The position numbers and the translations under genes are program-made. This document shows positions 12,694-24,905 of a stretch of 64,000 nucleotides of DNA, one piece after another (within the stretch, counting starts at the first letter, position 1; each line of letters starts with the position of its first letter). This DNA comes from Polydactylus sextarius. Lineage: Eukaryota; Chordata; Actinopteri; Polynemidae. The stretch is taken from NCBI GenBank assembly GCA_016801845.1, contig CM028914.1:16286772-16350771 (forward strand), in the 5' to 3' direction. A model generated the notes under the pieces. It saw only the letters and a list, made by a program, of their open reading frames with translations, made no database searches and was not told the origin of the DNA.

Positions 12694-15600
12694 TTTTCTT
12701 TTCACATGTGAAAACAACAGAGAAATCATTTCAGAGTTAGAAGAAGTTTCGGGGGTTGTAAGGCTAGCGAAGACAGGGTCCTAAATGAATTCTGTAGGTA
12801 TGAAAAATTGCGACATCATTTTGAAAAACATTTTAACATACCCATCAGGCATCTCCATTTGTGTGTGCGTGTCCGCGTGTGTTTGCACACCATCACCGAA
12901 ACTGTCCCACATTAGGTGTATGTATTAGTTCTTGCATGAGCAACAAAACACATCAATGCTCCTTCTGCACCACCCCTGTTGTCATCATCCATCATAATCT
13001 AGCCCTGCCTTCCACTAGCTGTCAAAACTGCTCTGGACAATTCACTTAGACAGCGTCAGCTGAACTGTAATATTTTACCAGCCGCCGTAATGAGGACTGG
13101 CCTCCAGACTCACGGAAACAAACACATGGCTCCCCGCTCACGCCCTGGTTGTTGTATCCATGACTTTGCCACAGTCATTCCAATTTTCCTGTTGCTGGAG
13201 GCAATACTACTATCCTAGTATGGTCAGCCTTTGCCAGCTGGGAACCCAACCTGTCAGCCCATGCAATATTGTCCTTTGTCTGAGCTCTAACATTATCTCC
13301 ACTGTTACTGTGAGCTTTCCCGAGGAAAGAATAATCCTTTTGTGGTTATCACTGCTGGCTTTCATCAGATAGGTTGTACATGGAGTCGAAAACGCCAAAG
13401 TTTAAATCAGATCCGCAACAATGTGAGTAAGTTGCCCGTGGGATGCAACTAATGTTTATATATCACTCTAAGACAAGTTAAAATTCCATTTGCAATGATA
13501 TAAAATGCACACAATCAACCTATCAATGTCATTGTGCTCCATCACTCAAGTCATGCTAACCACCCCACATATATCCAAACATGAAGAGGGTTATAATTTG
13601 TGGCTGCTGTATCTGCTTTGGGAGATAAGTAAGTTCTTCCATAACTGCTTGTGTGGGAGTGTTGGTGTGTCTGTGTCTGTGTGTGTTTGTCAGCAAGTCA
13701 GTGTGTGTCCTCCGTAAGTGCCACCATCAACAACATTACCTTGGAGGACAAAGGAGGGCACGGAAACACACTGATCCACACACGTCAAGTCAGTAACAGA
13801 AAATGGATGAAGTAACAACACACACTATTTTAATTATCCTCTTGTCTAACCTGCCCTCCAATTACAAATGGGGATGTATAATAATCCATCTATTGATGCA
13901 TGAAAGACAGGACAATAACACAGGAGCTGAACATGAGCAGGGTGAGAAGTGGTTTGAAAAATGAGCTCAAACATGAGACAAAGCTAACTGGAATAAATAG
14001 AATATCTTTGTTCTGATTCTTTAAGATTCGCAGTCATTTCACGATAGTTTACTCGTGTTTTGGTGCAGACTATGATATAGTTGAGAGACAATGTTTATCA
14101 CCATCAGAGACTTGGAGATAGAATACATGATTACATCCATGATGGTGCAGTTAAACAATAAAGACAGTGCAGTGTGAGCTGAATTCCTCTGAGAGATCGG
14201 CGTAATGAATATGCACTAGTTAATTTATGCCGGCTAATTTGTCTACATTTGGTAAATCTTTTCAAGATTGATCTTCTCAGCAAATACAAACTCAGCTCAA
14301 CATTAAATAAACAGGAGTGTGAGGGTTTGCTTTTACAAATTGCTACTTTAAATTCAATGTTCTCTTTCTGTATATTGTCATTTCAGCACAGACTTTGTGC
14401 GTGAGAATTAACAGGCTGCGCTGCAGACACCTGCCATTTGTCTTCCTCCCACTCAGAGAACGCTATTTCAACCCGAGTATCAGATGATTTTATGCTTTAT
14501 TAGAAATTTTGCTATGTAAAAACACACACAAAAATGACACTTCATAAAAAAGTAATGTAGCACAAAACAACACTTTTGTTCAGGTGTCTAGGCCAGCCCT
14601 CTATTCACACGTGTCAGAGCCAATGCTATTCTCTGTACATACATCACTGTGGCCCTGACAGCAGCTTACATAAAGCATAAGTGCAGCATCATGTAGGGCA
14701 GAAAGTGAGTAATCCAGAGCTTGCAACATGTAATATCAACTGGTCAGATAAGCTCCAGAGACACCAAGGACAACTCATGTTCTTCCATCCTTACACTCTT
14801 TTCCTCCTGGCTCTTCCTAGTTTGTCTGCGGGTCTAACATGCTGCATGTTCATGTGTTCACTTAAATCATCCATAAAATCTCGGTGACATCGTGTCTGTG
14901 TAGAGACAGCTATGGATGACCCCGGGACTGCTGCGCCTGCTCGCAAAATGGAATCGCTATCTGCGCTGATACTGACCTTATTAAGCATATCGGGTATCGT
15001 CAATGACACGACCGGTTCACGTTAAGTACAGTTTCTCTTGTCAATGTCATCATAAATTTTAGGGTTTTCTCTCTATTAGATACATTCACTCAGCCAAAGC
15101 AGGCTGCCAACTCAGTTTGTGGTATCACAGCAATCCCTGGCTTCGTGTCTAATCACATAAAAATGAGTCCGGATAGTGAAGTCTGCAGATTTTAAGTGTA
15201 GGAGAAAGAGAGCTCTGGCATTGGATCTGCACTTGAGTTACTGGAGTAGGTAAAAGAAAACAAAAAAAGTTGGATGGATTCATTCCTACTCACAACTTTG
15301 CCTTGATCTTTCCTCTTTGACTCCACATTAACAACTTGTGTAGTCAAACACAGACTCTGAATGCAGATATGATCCGCCAGACCAGACTATATTTAATAAT
15401 CGTCTCTTGACTGTTTAACTATTCCCTCCTTGTGTTGATATGCAAGCTCACACACACACATACACCTACCTACCTACCCAAGTGTGAATACAAAGAAACA
15501 CAATGAGAGGTAAATGTTTGGGGCAGGAGAAGACAGAGCAGGACTTAGTGGTCCTTCTCCATCCCCGCAGGCGGTAAAGCAGGCAGCATGGCAGCCCTGT

Positions 15601-15983
15601 CTCCCACGACAAGTTAATAAGATGGAGCAGTCCCCAGGGGCAACAGCCGGCGAGTATTATCACTTTGAAGGCAGCCAGAAAAACTGAGACATACAAGGCA
15701 AGAATTCCCCAAAAAGCTATTAATTACCCCCTCTCACTAGCCACTGCTGCAGAAAAAGTTAATTTGACAATTTGGAAGACAGGGATTGTTTCAAAATAAG
15801 GGATTTTCCCACCCACTTGGTTCGACAAATCTTCCGCAATTATTTTTTTTTGTGTGTGTGTGTGCGGCTCTATTCATACACTCTTCTCAATTTGCATTTT
15901 TTTTTCACTTGGTCTCTCTCTTTTCTTTCTCCTCCTCACAGATGTATGACGAAGCAATGTTCTCGACTGTGAAACCACAAGGA

Positions 15984-15984
15984 G

Positions 15985-16015
<31 letters not shown>

Positions 16016-16023
16016 TGTGTGTG
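15984..16023. repeat. (GT)n microsatellite, about 40 bp, one interruption
   Basis: GT dinucleotides broken once by a TAT near 16009. A shorter GT run precedes it at 15850-15864. Confidence 0.96.
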
Positions 16024-16503
16024 GTGAGGTGGGGAGAACACGGCACATATCTGTACATGTGAACTGCCCAAAGACCACTTCTACAGACATGTGGTGTGAT
16101 GAATAAATCATGCAGCAGAAAACCAAGAGGAGAGAAGTTCCTCTCCTGAGGGCCAACATTCACTGAGTGCAGCCCTGACTCAAACACAAGTATCTCCCTG
16201 CCATCTAAATGAGCCACACATGGCGGTGCTAAAGCAAATAAGAGCAAAACCGTCACCTCACTGAAGAAACATTGATCATTACACAATTTGTTCCCTTTTA
16301 TTACAGCCATTGTAATTAAAAATAATTGAGTAGTGGGGTGGGCAGGTGGTCTCGTCAACAATTTTTTTCACCAATTAGCACTACAATAATATTGCCCTGG
16401 ATATTGCAGATGATATTATTAGCATTTTGATGGAACACAAGTGCCTGCATGCCTGCACGCCAGAGAACTGATCTCAAGTGAAATCTTTTCGCAGAGATCC
16501 ACT

Positions 16504-16538
16504 GGGGTGGGGGTGGGGGGTGGGGTGGGGGGGGGGGG
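16504..16538 (+). other. G-quadruplex-forming candidate
   Basis: Five G runs of 4, 5, 6, 4 and 12 bases are separated by single T residues. This exceeds the usual G3+N1-7 rule by a wide margin, and single-nucleotide loops are known to give very stable quadruplexes. It lies on the strand opposite to the inferred Musashi transcript, so the structure would form in the non-template DNA-complementary sense only; the pre-mRNA carries the C-rich complement. Confidence 0.9.
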
Positions 16539-17569
16539 AGTCACTTCTGGTTTGACGAAAACAGGCTCAGACACAGAAAGATGAGGCATTACGTTATGGT
16601 GGTGCGTACGGAGCCATGTGTAAAATCCAAAAGGTCCACCAGCACTGCTCGCACAGCCGAATTAGGCTGATTTTTAAATGAACGCATAGAGTGAAAATCT
16701 ACGATCAAGATTTTTTTTTTTTCTTTTACCCTCAGTTGGTTGCCACATTTCAACGTTTGCTAACCGATAGATAAATAAATCAAGGTCGAGTGAACGTAAA
16801 TAAATTTGGTCAACTAAAATCTGACAAATGTATTTTAACATCAGGGGTAAGACCTGTGTGTTCTCATCTAGCCGCCTCGTCTGTTGTCAGAGGCCTAACA
16901 AATTGGTTCTCCAACCACTTGGGAGCATGTGTGCCGCATGCGATGGTTTACCCTGCACTGAAGAATCAGAATCAAATTTGAGGCATTGAATTTCTGTGAT
17001 ACATCTTACCAATTTTCTCCAAAGCATCCAAGCTAGATCTGAGCGTCTGTCTGTGACAAGGATTATCTTACAAATACCAGAGAGGGAAGATAACTGACAA
17101 TTGTTCTGTGTTAAAATGACTTTTTTTCCCCTTTTTTCTGTGCTCGCTGGTTCTACAGAATGAATGTAGATCAACATTTTTCAGTTTTGACCAGTGGTTT
17201 TGAAAGTGGAACTAGTATTTGAAGTGCTAGCAATTCCATGATTTGGTAAATAAAGAGATTTTTTTTTTTTGCTGCTCATCGGTTCAAGTGCTTCACAACA
17301 AAACAATACAACCATGTTAGAGCACTTACGGGCTCTAAGTCAAAGTGTTAAACTGAAATCCATGGAAGAGTTTTTAAATTTGTGATACATTTTTTTTTTC
17401 ACAAATGCAACTTGACTGAATGAGACACGACAAAAAAAAAAAAAAAAAAACGAAAGAAAAAAAAGACAGATTGCTATAAATGGGTTACCTGACGAAACTT
17501 TCCAATATTCACTACACATGCAGCCGTATTCGTCTCATTTAAACCAACATAGTGCGTCACAGGTAGGTG

Positions 17570-17588
17570 CACACACACACACACACAT
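17570..17588. repeat. (CA)n microsatellite, short
   Basis: About nine CA units directly after AGGTAGGTG. Confidence 0.9.
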
Positions 17589-17731
17589 ATTTGAGCAGAC
17601 ATTCACTTCATTCTCCTGGTTTGTCTCCTTCGTGTCATTACTAATACCATGATTTGGTTGAAAAAAAATCTCACCTGACATTCATGCCAATATGGCATTT
17701 CAGAATTTCAATGAAATAACTGTGTGTAACT

Positions 17732-18110
17732 GAGAGAGAGAGAGAGAGAAAGGAATGGAGGGATGGGGAGAGAGGTGGAGGATGAGAGAAATGGAGCGAG
17801 GGAGTGTCAGAGACAAAGACAGAGAGACAGACACAGAGAGGGAGACGGAGACAGAGAGATCAGAGAGCTGGGGACAGAAGAACAGCGGACGATAAATGAA
17901 TTCCCAAGAGAAAAGGAGGGACACGGAGAAATTACAGAACAAAAGGAGAAGACAGAAATGACATTTCTTAAGGGACTGCTGTGTGGCATTTGTAGAAGGA
18001 AAAATGAAATGTGAGGACCAGAGAGAGATGGAAGGCGGGAGAGGGCATGGGGAGAATGGAATGAGTAAGAGCAAGAAACAAAAGAGAAAGTGTGTGAGAG
18101 GTAAGACTAA
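17732..18110 (+). repeat. Purine-rich (GA)n-type low-complexity tract
   Basis: The tract begins with a pure (GA) run at 17732-17748 and continues for nearly 400 bp with very few pyrimidines on the plus strand (GAGAGACAGACAGAGAG-like units). The minus-strand frame of about 200 codons that crosses it (17700-18311) is Ser/Leu-rich translation of CT repeats and is not a gene. The inferred pre-mRNA would carry a long CU-rich stretch here, a possible PTB-binding region. Confidence 0.9.
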
Positions 18111-18299
18111 TTTATGAGAAATGAGGCAGGAGTCGGCGAGGCTGGCTGCTGCTGTCTGATGGATTGGGTGGGGGCGGAGGTGGTGAGGTGGGACAGGGTT
18201 TTGCAGGTTGGTGGACAGCGAAGAACCTGAGATATGGATCCTTTGAGGCGGCATTTCAAAAAAAAAAAAAAAAAGTGAACTCTCCAAAAATGGGAGATG

Positions 18300-18540
18300 A
18301 ATATAAAACAAAAAGAAGAAGAAGAGGAAGATGAAGAAGGAAAAAAAACATCACTTCTCTTTGGAGGAGAATCTTCCTGGCAGGTAGGCAAAGCACAGAG
18401 AGAGGTAAAGGTGAGAAAGAGACTAGGTAGGAAACAAAGAGCGAGAAGCACAAGGGAATGAGCGAAAGAAGAAAAACGTGTGAAGTGACAGAGGCGAGAA
18501 AGAGTAAGCGAGGAAAAGATGACGGAGATAAAGTGAGATG
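18300..18540 (+). repeat. Second purine-rich low-complexity tract
   Basis: After a short mixed gap containing a run of about 16 A (18258-18273), the purine bias resumes with GAAGAAGAAGAGGAAG and GAGAAAGAG units. Together with the preceding tract this forms an 800-bp strand-asymmetric block. Confidence 0.85.
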
Positions 18541-19853
18541 AGAGACAGCTGTCTTTTGATGCGACTGCTCTTCAGCGGTGAAGTGTGTGCGTACGCACAT
18601 ACGTACGACATGTGCGACCCTCAGAGCACAAGTGAGTCAGTTTTAATAAAGTTCACGTGAGCGTTAAAAAGGTGGGATTGATGATAAGGCAGCTGCTCGT
18701 TTGTAGCGCGTAAAAAGAGTCGGGTTCCCGTGCGCTCCGAGTACACAAACGCTCAGGGACACAATCGCTCACACACAGGCAGACAGCAAAGCTGCCTCTG
18801 GAGGTATCGAGAAACACTCGAGGCCTACAAGATATTCAAGGCTTCCTCTAGACAAGAATCCCCTCCCAGTGCTTGCTGACAGAGGAGCAACGCAAACCTC
18901 CTCTTTCAAACGACGCACTGCCTTTATTCGCCCTAGTCTTACACTGTATCAAAGCCAGGACGCACGCTGTTGTGTGAAGTGCCATCAATGTACACAGCGA
19001 CGCACACCTTCTCCTCCTCGCACACACACTCTCTCGTGTTCTCTTTATGTCTCTCTTTTCCATCTTTTTCTCACGCACAGCAACTTTGAGAGAGCCAAGA
19101 GGGGGAGTGTAGAGAGAGAGAGAGGAGGGCTGGCAGTCGTGATGAAAGACAGTGATGAAGGTGCGGCGGTAAAATCCACTGTAGACGTCATCTATCTACT
19201 GACGGGGAGAACACATCACACGGGCACGCAGTCTTTCAAGTTCACTCTCTTTCAGTACGAGCCCAATATAGATCTGGGCCAAGAGCAAGTTTTTTTTATT
19301 GTTTTTTTTTGCGCACACGCTCGACCACGTGGTTCATACATGAATGAACACGCGCAGATTAACATATACAAACAAACACATACTAACCTTTGTTTTTCCA
19401 TCGCACTGCCAATTCCACGGAGGCTAAACTCAAGCGCAGACAAGCAGACACAAGGCTTATTAATCATATCATCATCCCACATGCATTCCTTTGTACCCTC
19501 ATGAACTATTGATGGGTTGCCATGTCAAGGGTCCCTCGCAGCTGTGGCTGTTTTGCTGTGGAAAGCTGCATTAGCCCAAAAAATAAGCCTAATGGTGTCA
19601 GATGTCATCCCTGACCCCTATAATTTCGCAAATTCAGATTTATTGCACATCATTATGCATTGCATCTGTGTGTATCCACTGAGATGTGCTGTTTGCTTGG
19701 TTATGTAAAATGGAAAAAAGACAAAAAAAAAAAAAATGATGTGGTGTGGTGTTCAAAGTTGTATAAAGAGGGCGGCTGGTTATCTGTGGGACTCTACAAC
19801 AGGACAAGGAACATAATACAGAGCATGAACCTCCTAAGCAGCCACCCATTTTA

Positions 19854-19858
<5 letters not shown>

Positions 19859-19898
<40 letters not shown>
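19859..19898. repeat. (CA)20 microsatellite
   Basis: Uninterrupted CA dinucleotides for about 40 bp. Confidence 0.98.
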
Positions 19899-19900
<2 letters not shown>

Positions 19901-20540
19901 CCCTTGCATAAATAAAAACACACAGCACACCTACACAGAAGTGCACAGTTAAACACACAAAGACCGACTTGGAACCTGTCAAGTGCGAACAAACTGATGA
20001 CAAGACGGCGACAGATGGATTCACTGAGGAGAGACGAGCTACGCATTCAACTCAATTAGCAACGTGCTGCTGCATGACGCCGATGGGATATGGAATCTTA
20101 CCATGACTGGCAACCTGTCAATCGAGCAACAGAGCCCGCAAAACAAGCATCATGCAAGACGCAATGAATTAAATTTAATAAACCAATAAATAAATTAATT
20201 TAGGAATAAATAGTATAAACCCATGGAGTGGCAGCTCTGCATCAAAAAACAAGGGCATAATGTGACCAGGGAGCCTAAATATCCCTAGGCGCGCACACAC
20301 ACAAAGAAGAAAACCGGCAGTGGGGAAAGAAGAAGAAGAGGAGGAGGAGGAGGCAGCGGTGGGGAAGAGACAGAGAGGAGAAAGAACAATGGCTGCTTCC
20401 CTCTTCCACTCTTGCTCACACTCGCTACCTGTGTGAAGCCCTGTTCATACATTATCCTGCCATGGTACCTAATGAGCCAGGCATCTCCACCCTGACACTT
20501 ACGCTTGGCTAGGCAACCCTTATTACAGTGGAGAGACAGA

Positions 20541-20565
20541 CACACACACACACACACACACACAC
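20541..20565. repeat. (CA)12 microsatellite
   Basis: Uninterrupted CA dinucleotides following GAGAGACAGA. Confidence 0.97.
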
Positions 20566-21296
20566 TTCTACAAAACACTCAGAACTGACCATTGCAAGTC
20601 ATCACAGCAGCGGTAAGATTGGAGAGCATAAAACCCATCTCTCGTTGGTTGAGATGTAAAGGAGCTCGGCATATTCAAATGCATCTTTATTGTCTGTCAA
20701 AAGAAATCCTCATGTAATGCTTTACGCGTGTTTGTGTGTCAGTTTCACACACGTCAAGTTCGTGCTTCGTACATATACATGAAGCAGCATGAAGGCTGCT
20801 GGCGAATATGGGGACAGACACCATGTGCCCCTTCGGAGTCGCTAGTTATTACCGATGCTTCATTGTTCATGACGGCAGACGAAATTGCTCTTTTTGTCGC
20901 TTTTTGCTAAAGCATGAAAAAAAAAAAAAAACACACACACACACACACACGAAAGTGAGTGTATCTTGGTTGGCAACATACCACTCAGTGCCAGGATGTA
21001 CCCTGCAGTGCTATGATTTTTTTTGGCTGCTTCTGTATAAAAAGCCCCTCCACTTCAAAAGAACCTCCTACAACTGTTTAAGTGGTAAACCAGCAGGAAT
21101 GTGGGAGGCCAATCAGCTGCGAGTAGGGGCAATATGGTAAAAGTTGGTCAAATAAACATCAAACGTCACGATGGATGGCGCGCCAGCCCAGATGGTGCGG
21201 AGGCGAGAGAGGACGCTTTGAAACGGAGGATGAATGGTCGGGGATGTTGGTTAAACACTATGAATGACATAAGACACTTCATTTGACACTCAAAGC

Positions 21297-21318
21297 AAAA
21301 AAAAAAAAAAAAAAAAAA
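21297..21318. repeat. Poly(A) run of 22
   Basis: A homopolymer of 22 A. No retroelement body was recognised directly upstream, so it is not assigned to an insertion. Confidence 0.95.
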
Positions 21319-22769
21319 GCAAAGGAAAATGTAAGAAAAGAAACCAGAGATTTTTTTTTACTTTAATCTAAGATTAGATGCCTGGACTGGAGGTGATGTA
21401 ATCTAATTCGGCTTGCAATCTTTCTGTGAGAAGTGATTGCTGTGGCTCAGCAGCTGATTGCGATTTTCAGCCGTGTGGGTTGGTGTATTCTGACCATCAT
21501 TACACTTAAGAGGGACAGAAAAGAAGAAGAAGAAAAAAAAACACGAACTTCAAAGCAGCTGCACTGAGACTCCATCGTAAGTCTTCTGTTGTCCTCTTTT
21601 ATTGGAACTTGATAGCTTACACTGAAGTTATATTGAAGCTCTTCTCCCTGAAGGAATGGGATGCTATCATATTAAAATGCAAAGACATATCGTTCGACAA
21701 AACAGCCCCAACTGTGTTTTCATAAAAAGGAACCGAAGAAATAATCACATTTTTTTTTGTTTTGTTTTCTGTTGTTTTGTATTTTTTTCCCCGACTGAAA
21801 CAACAGTTTCTAGTTTTCTAAATACCATCTCTGTAATGTAAGTTAATCTTCTGTGCCTCCAAAGTGTATAAATCAGAGAATATCCATCATTGCACAATAG
21901 TAAGAAATATTATGACATATCAGGTTTCTGTGTATCAGCATCAGGAACAATTGACAAACACTGTTAGAAGTGTAGATACAGTGAAAATATATCCACAGAC
22001 TTTTTACTGCAGTTGCTGAATTTTCAGTAGAACAAAAATAACTCGTTTACTTTTCACACGAGGAGCCGCCGTGCTCTTCCAATTCATCCGATGAGTCATT
22101 TCCATTAAAAGTGGCATCTGAATTCTATAAAACATTGTTTTTTTTTTTTTTATTATTATCTAAAACAAAACAAGTCGCTGTTGAAAAAGAGGACAACTGT
22201 GGCGAGTGCAGATGTTTCCGCAGCACATCTGCGGGCGTGATGGCGATTACAAAACACACCCGTGTGATCAGCATGTTTAAAAAAAATGTTACAAAGACAA
22301 GAGGCGACATATTTTACTAACACTGCACAGCAGACACTAAGCTAATTCCCTCATGTGCTGCGCTCAGCTGTAAGACGCCTGGGTAGGCACCAATCACGCT
22401 GTAAATACAGGGGACAGTGCAGAGGAAAGCTACTACTTCTCATCTGTCTCTGTTGCAGTCTCATGCACGTTAGTTGCAATAATACTGTTCCTGCTGTTAA
22501 ATGTACATCTCACTGTGGCTTTTTTTTAAATGTCTTGACTTTGAGACTATGTAATAAGCACACACTGTAATATCCAGATTAAGGCAAGCTTACCCGTGTA
22601 GAGTGTAATTTAAAAAAGGTGCATGTTTATGTGTGTCTGTCACAAGCAATATGTGAATGTTACATGTGGCTTCTGTGAGCATGTGCGTATTTGTGCACGA
22701 CAGGATGCAAACTCAGTATTCCAGGTCACCGTGGCTGCAATTTCACCGGAGGTTTAACCTTGGTAAATC

Positions 22770-22990
22770 CACTATTAGGTGTTCAGAGAATGATGATGTG
22801 AGCAGTAGATCCTCCCCGATGGTATCACTTTCTATGAGCATCCAGCAGGTTACAAATAGAGAAGCTATGGGAGTATTACAAGGTCAAAGGTTGGCTAACT
22901 CTCAATATGATGACAATTCCGAGCTGGCATTTTCATTTCCTGCAGAGACTGATTCCCCCATGGCAGCTGAGGCCCAAAGATGTTTTATTT
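22770..22990. promoter_or_regulatory. Unique enhancer-like block with a DR1 nuclear-receptor motif
   Basis: A repeat-free stretch of balanced composition contains AGGTCAAAGGTTG at 22881-22893. This is close to the DR1 consensus AGGTCAAAGGTCA bound by COUP-TF, RXR and HNF4 factors: the first half-site is exact and the second differs at its end. The block character suggests a conserved non-coding element; conservation cannot be tested here. Confidence 0.27.
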
Positions 22991-24438
22991 TTTTTTTTCC
23001 AAATAAGTTTGCTTTAAGACAGAATCTATACCACAAATATATACAGTGTGCGCACAAGAAACTGTCTGTTGCATTAACATATGCTGTATACCTGCGCTAA
23101 TTCTAATAAATGTGGTTTTGTGGTTCTCTAACACCTATTTTACACAAACGTGCCTTTCTGCACAATTTCCTTTTTTTGTTGGTCGCTTTAATTTTGTCCT
23201 TCAAATGTCTTCAGAGGTGTGGTCGTGCAGGCAAGCAGCAGGAGAAGCTGATGTTTTTAATGGCACAGGGTTTGTCTCCTGGTGGTGAGATAAACATGGG
23301 GAGGAGATTAAAACCCCAGGCTTTCTTCCACAATCTCCTACCTTCATCCTCCTTCCTCTTACAGTGGCCATGCAGGGCGAGCGCAGCGGACTCTAATTCA
23401 AAACCAAACCCGTTCCGTCTACGAGGCGTTGCGGATCCGAAAAACACACATCGCTACGGCAGCATCGATAGAGGGGCAGATGTCAGCAGCGGGCAGGAGG
23501 AAACAGACAGGTGACAAGGAAAGAAGGCTTCTGTACCGTTTAATCACCAACCTGTCAAGTGCGTCTCATTGCTGAGCACTAGCAGGATTGTGTGCAGCTA
23601 CCGCTGTAATGCTGGTGCTGATTTGGAGATGAGACCATTGGGGTCAGGACACGGACCACAACAAACATCCCGAAGAGGAGGAAGCAGGGGCCAAAAGGCC
23701 AAGCTCTGTGTTTTGATGCTTCGCCTCCCCCCAGAAAGGCGCAGGTTGGCCCCCAAAGCCAACTCACCCAGGATCTGATGAGCTAGAGCAGTTATTAAGA
23801 GTGGCTAAACACATCATTTCCTTTGTCACTGTGATTAGGCCGAGGCGAGGGGCCCCTCAGGTGCAGGGACACCCAGAGCGTATGATTAGCTCTGCCATTT
23901 AAATGACATTCACACTAATCGCTAATATCAGGTCTGTCAAGGTGAGAGAATACGACGAGGAATCTGTCGGCTCGTGTGGGAAGAGGCTGGAGCGGCGCAA
24001 GGGAAAAAGTGCGGGAATATCTGATTCTACCTGATGTGAACGCTGTGTCAGTCTGTTAAGTCGGGCACAGCGGTTGATTGTTCTACTCTGCATCAGTGCT
24101 GCTATACTGTAGTCACCAAGCGCTGAGGAGCTGCGATCTGTAAACGCTACAACTCCTGGTGGAAACCACCAAGGGATTCAGTTGTTTAAAAAGGGATTGA
24201 TGGTGGAGGATATTAACCACCGACGACGACCTGGCCCTTGTGAAAATACCAGTGAAAAGACACTAGCATTTAAGCTCTGTCCAAATGGGTTTTATTCGCT
24301 TGTAAAAAAAAAAAAAAGCACAGGTCATTTACTCGCTGAACTATTTGGACGAGAATTTAAATAATTGGTTAACATTTCTTTCTCCTGGTGGAAATTCACG
24401 TCTGAAGTCAAGCCATCTTTAAAACTCAAATGACCCCG

Positions 24439-24467
24439 CTCCTCTCTCTCTCTCTCTCTCTCTCTCC
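24439..24467. repeat. (CT)n microsatellite
   Basis: Roughly fourteen uninterrupted CT units. Confidence 0.97.
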
Positions 24468-24539
24468 TGAACAAAAGAAGGCATTATCAAACCTCACTCT
24501 CAGCAGTGCTAGATCCATTTGGTAAACAGCCTGTGTCCT

Positions 24540-24710
24540 ACAGTAGTAATCAGAGGGTATTTTTGAGGGATTTGCAGGCTGGCCAGGAGGCATCCGCTGG
24601 AGTGATCTCTAATTGCTAGAAGCGGAGGCCTAGACTGCCTGGCGCTCTTTTGAAGCCATCGGCAGCAGCTTCCAGCCAGAGAAGCCAGCAGGGGGAGGCT
24701 TCCTACTGAG
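24540..24710. promoter_or_regulatory. Unique GC-richer block with a CTCF-like core
   Basis: A repeat-free GC-richer stretch contains CCAGCAGGGGGAGGC at 24685-24699, resembling the CTCF core CCAGCAGGGGGCGCT with differences near its 3' end. The flanking sequence (CTGGCCAGGAGGCATCCGCT and neighbours) is unique. CTCF binding is only a possibility. Confidence 0.25.
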
Positions 24711-24711
24711 C

Positions 24712-24905
24712 CACTCTCCTCTGTCTTTATTTCCCTCTCTTGCTCTCCCTCACCATGCCTTCATTCTACTTTTTCTCACTTTTTCCTTGCGCTCAGTCCA
24801 CCTTCTTTTCACCCTCTTCTTTTCCCTTCCGTATTTCTTCTCTAACTGTACTCCTTCCCTTCTTACCCCACCCCCCTCCCTTCTCCCTTCTCCTCTCCTA
24901 CTCAG
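24712..24905 (+). repeat. Pyrimidine-rich low-complexity tract
   Basis: About 190 bp dominated by C and T on the plus strand (TTCCCTCTCTTGCTCTCCCT and similar). It explains the Phe/Ser/Pro-rich frame at 24740-25000, which is not a gene. Confidence 0.85.

Larger units (their letters stand above)
9660..16500. other. Intronic sequence, no gene supported
   Basis: The region contains A runs near 9980-9991 and 10599-10620, a (TA)n tract (12652-12692), a CT/CA-type purine tract on the complementary strand around 11827-11925, and (GT)n at 15984-16023. A 222-codon open frame on the minus strand (11507-12175) is mostly translated low-complexity sequence and resembles no family I know. A protein-like 63-codon minus frame at 11323-11514 is treated under findings. 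Confidence 0.55.
18560..24420. other. Intronic sequence, no gene supported
   Basis: The region holds CA repeats at 19859-19898, 20541-20565 and 20932-20949, A runs at 19723-19735, 20919-20931 and 21297-21318, and T runs at 22137-22150 and 22987-22998. Slightly CpG-richer patches lie near 18700-18760, 21160-21250 and 23380-23490, too small to call CpG islands. A 211-codon plus frame at 18869-19504 and a 147-codon plus frame at 22657-23100 resemble nothing I know and are taken as chance. Confidence 0.55.

Noticed and set aside
17700..18311. 203-codon minus-strand open frame
   Set aside because: It is the translation of the CT-rich complement of the purine block (SLSVSVSLSLSL), not a protein gene.
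18869..19504. 211-codon plus-strand open frame
   Set aside because: Composition follows local CT/CA and purine repeats, with no recognisable domain and no gene context.
23380..23490. Possible CpG island or promoter
   Set aside because: Several CpGs occur but over only about 100 bp, with no supporting exon or start-site features.
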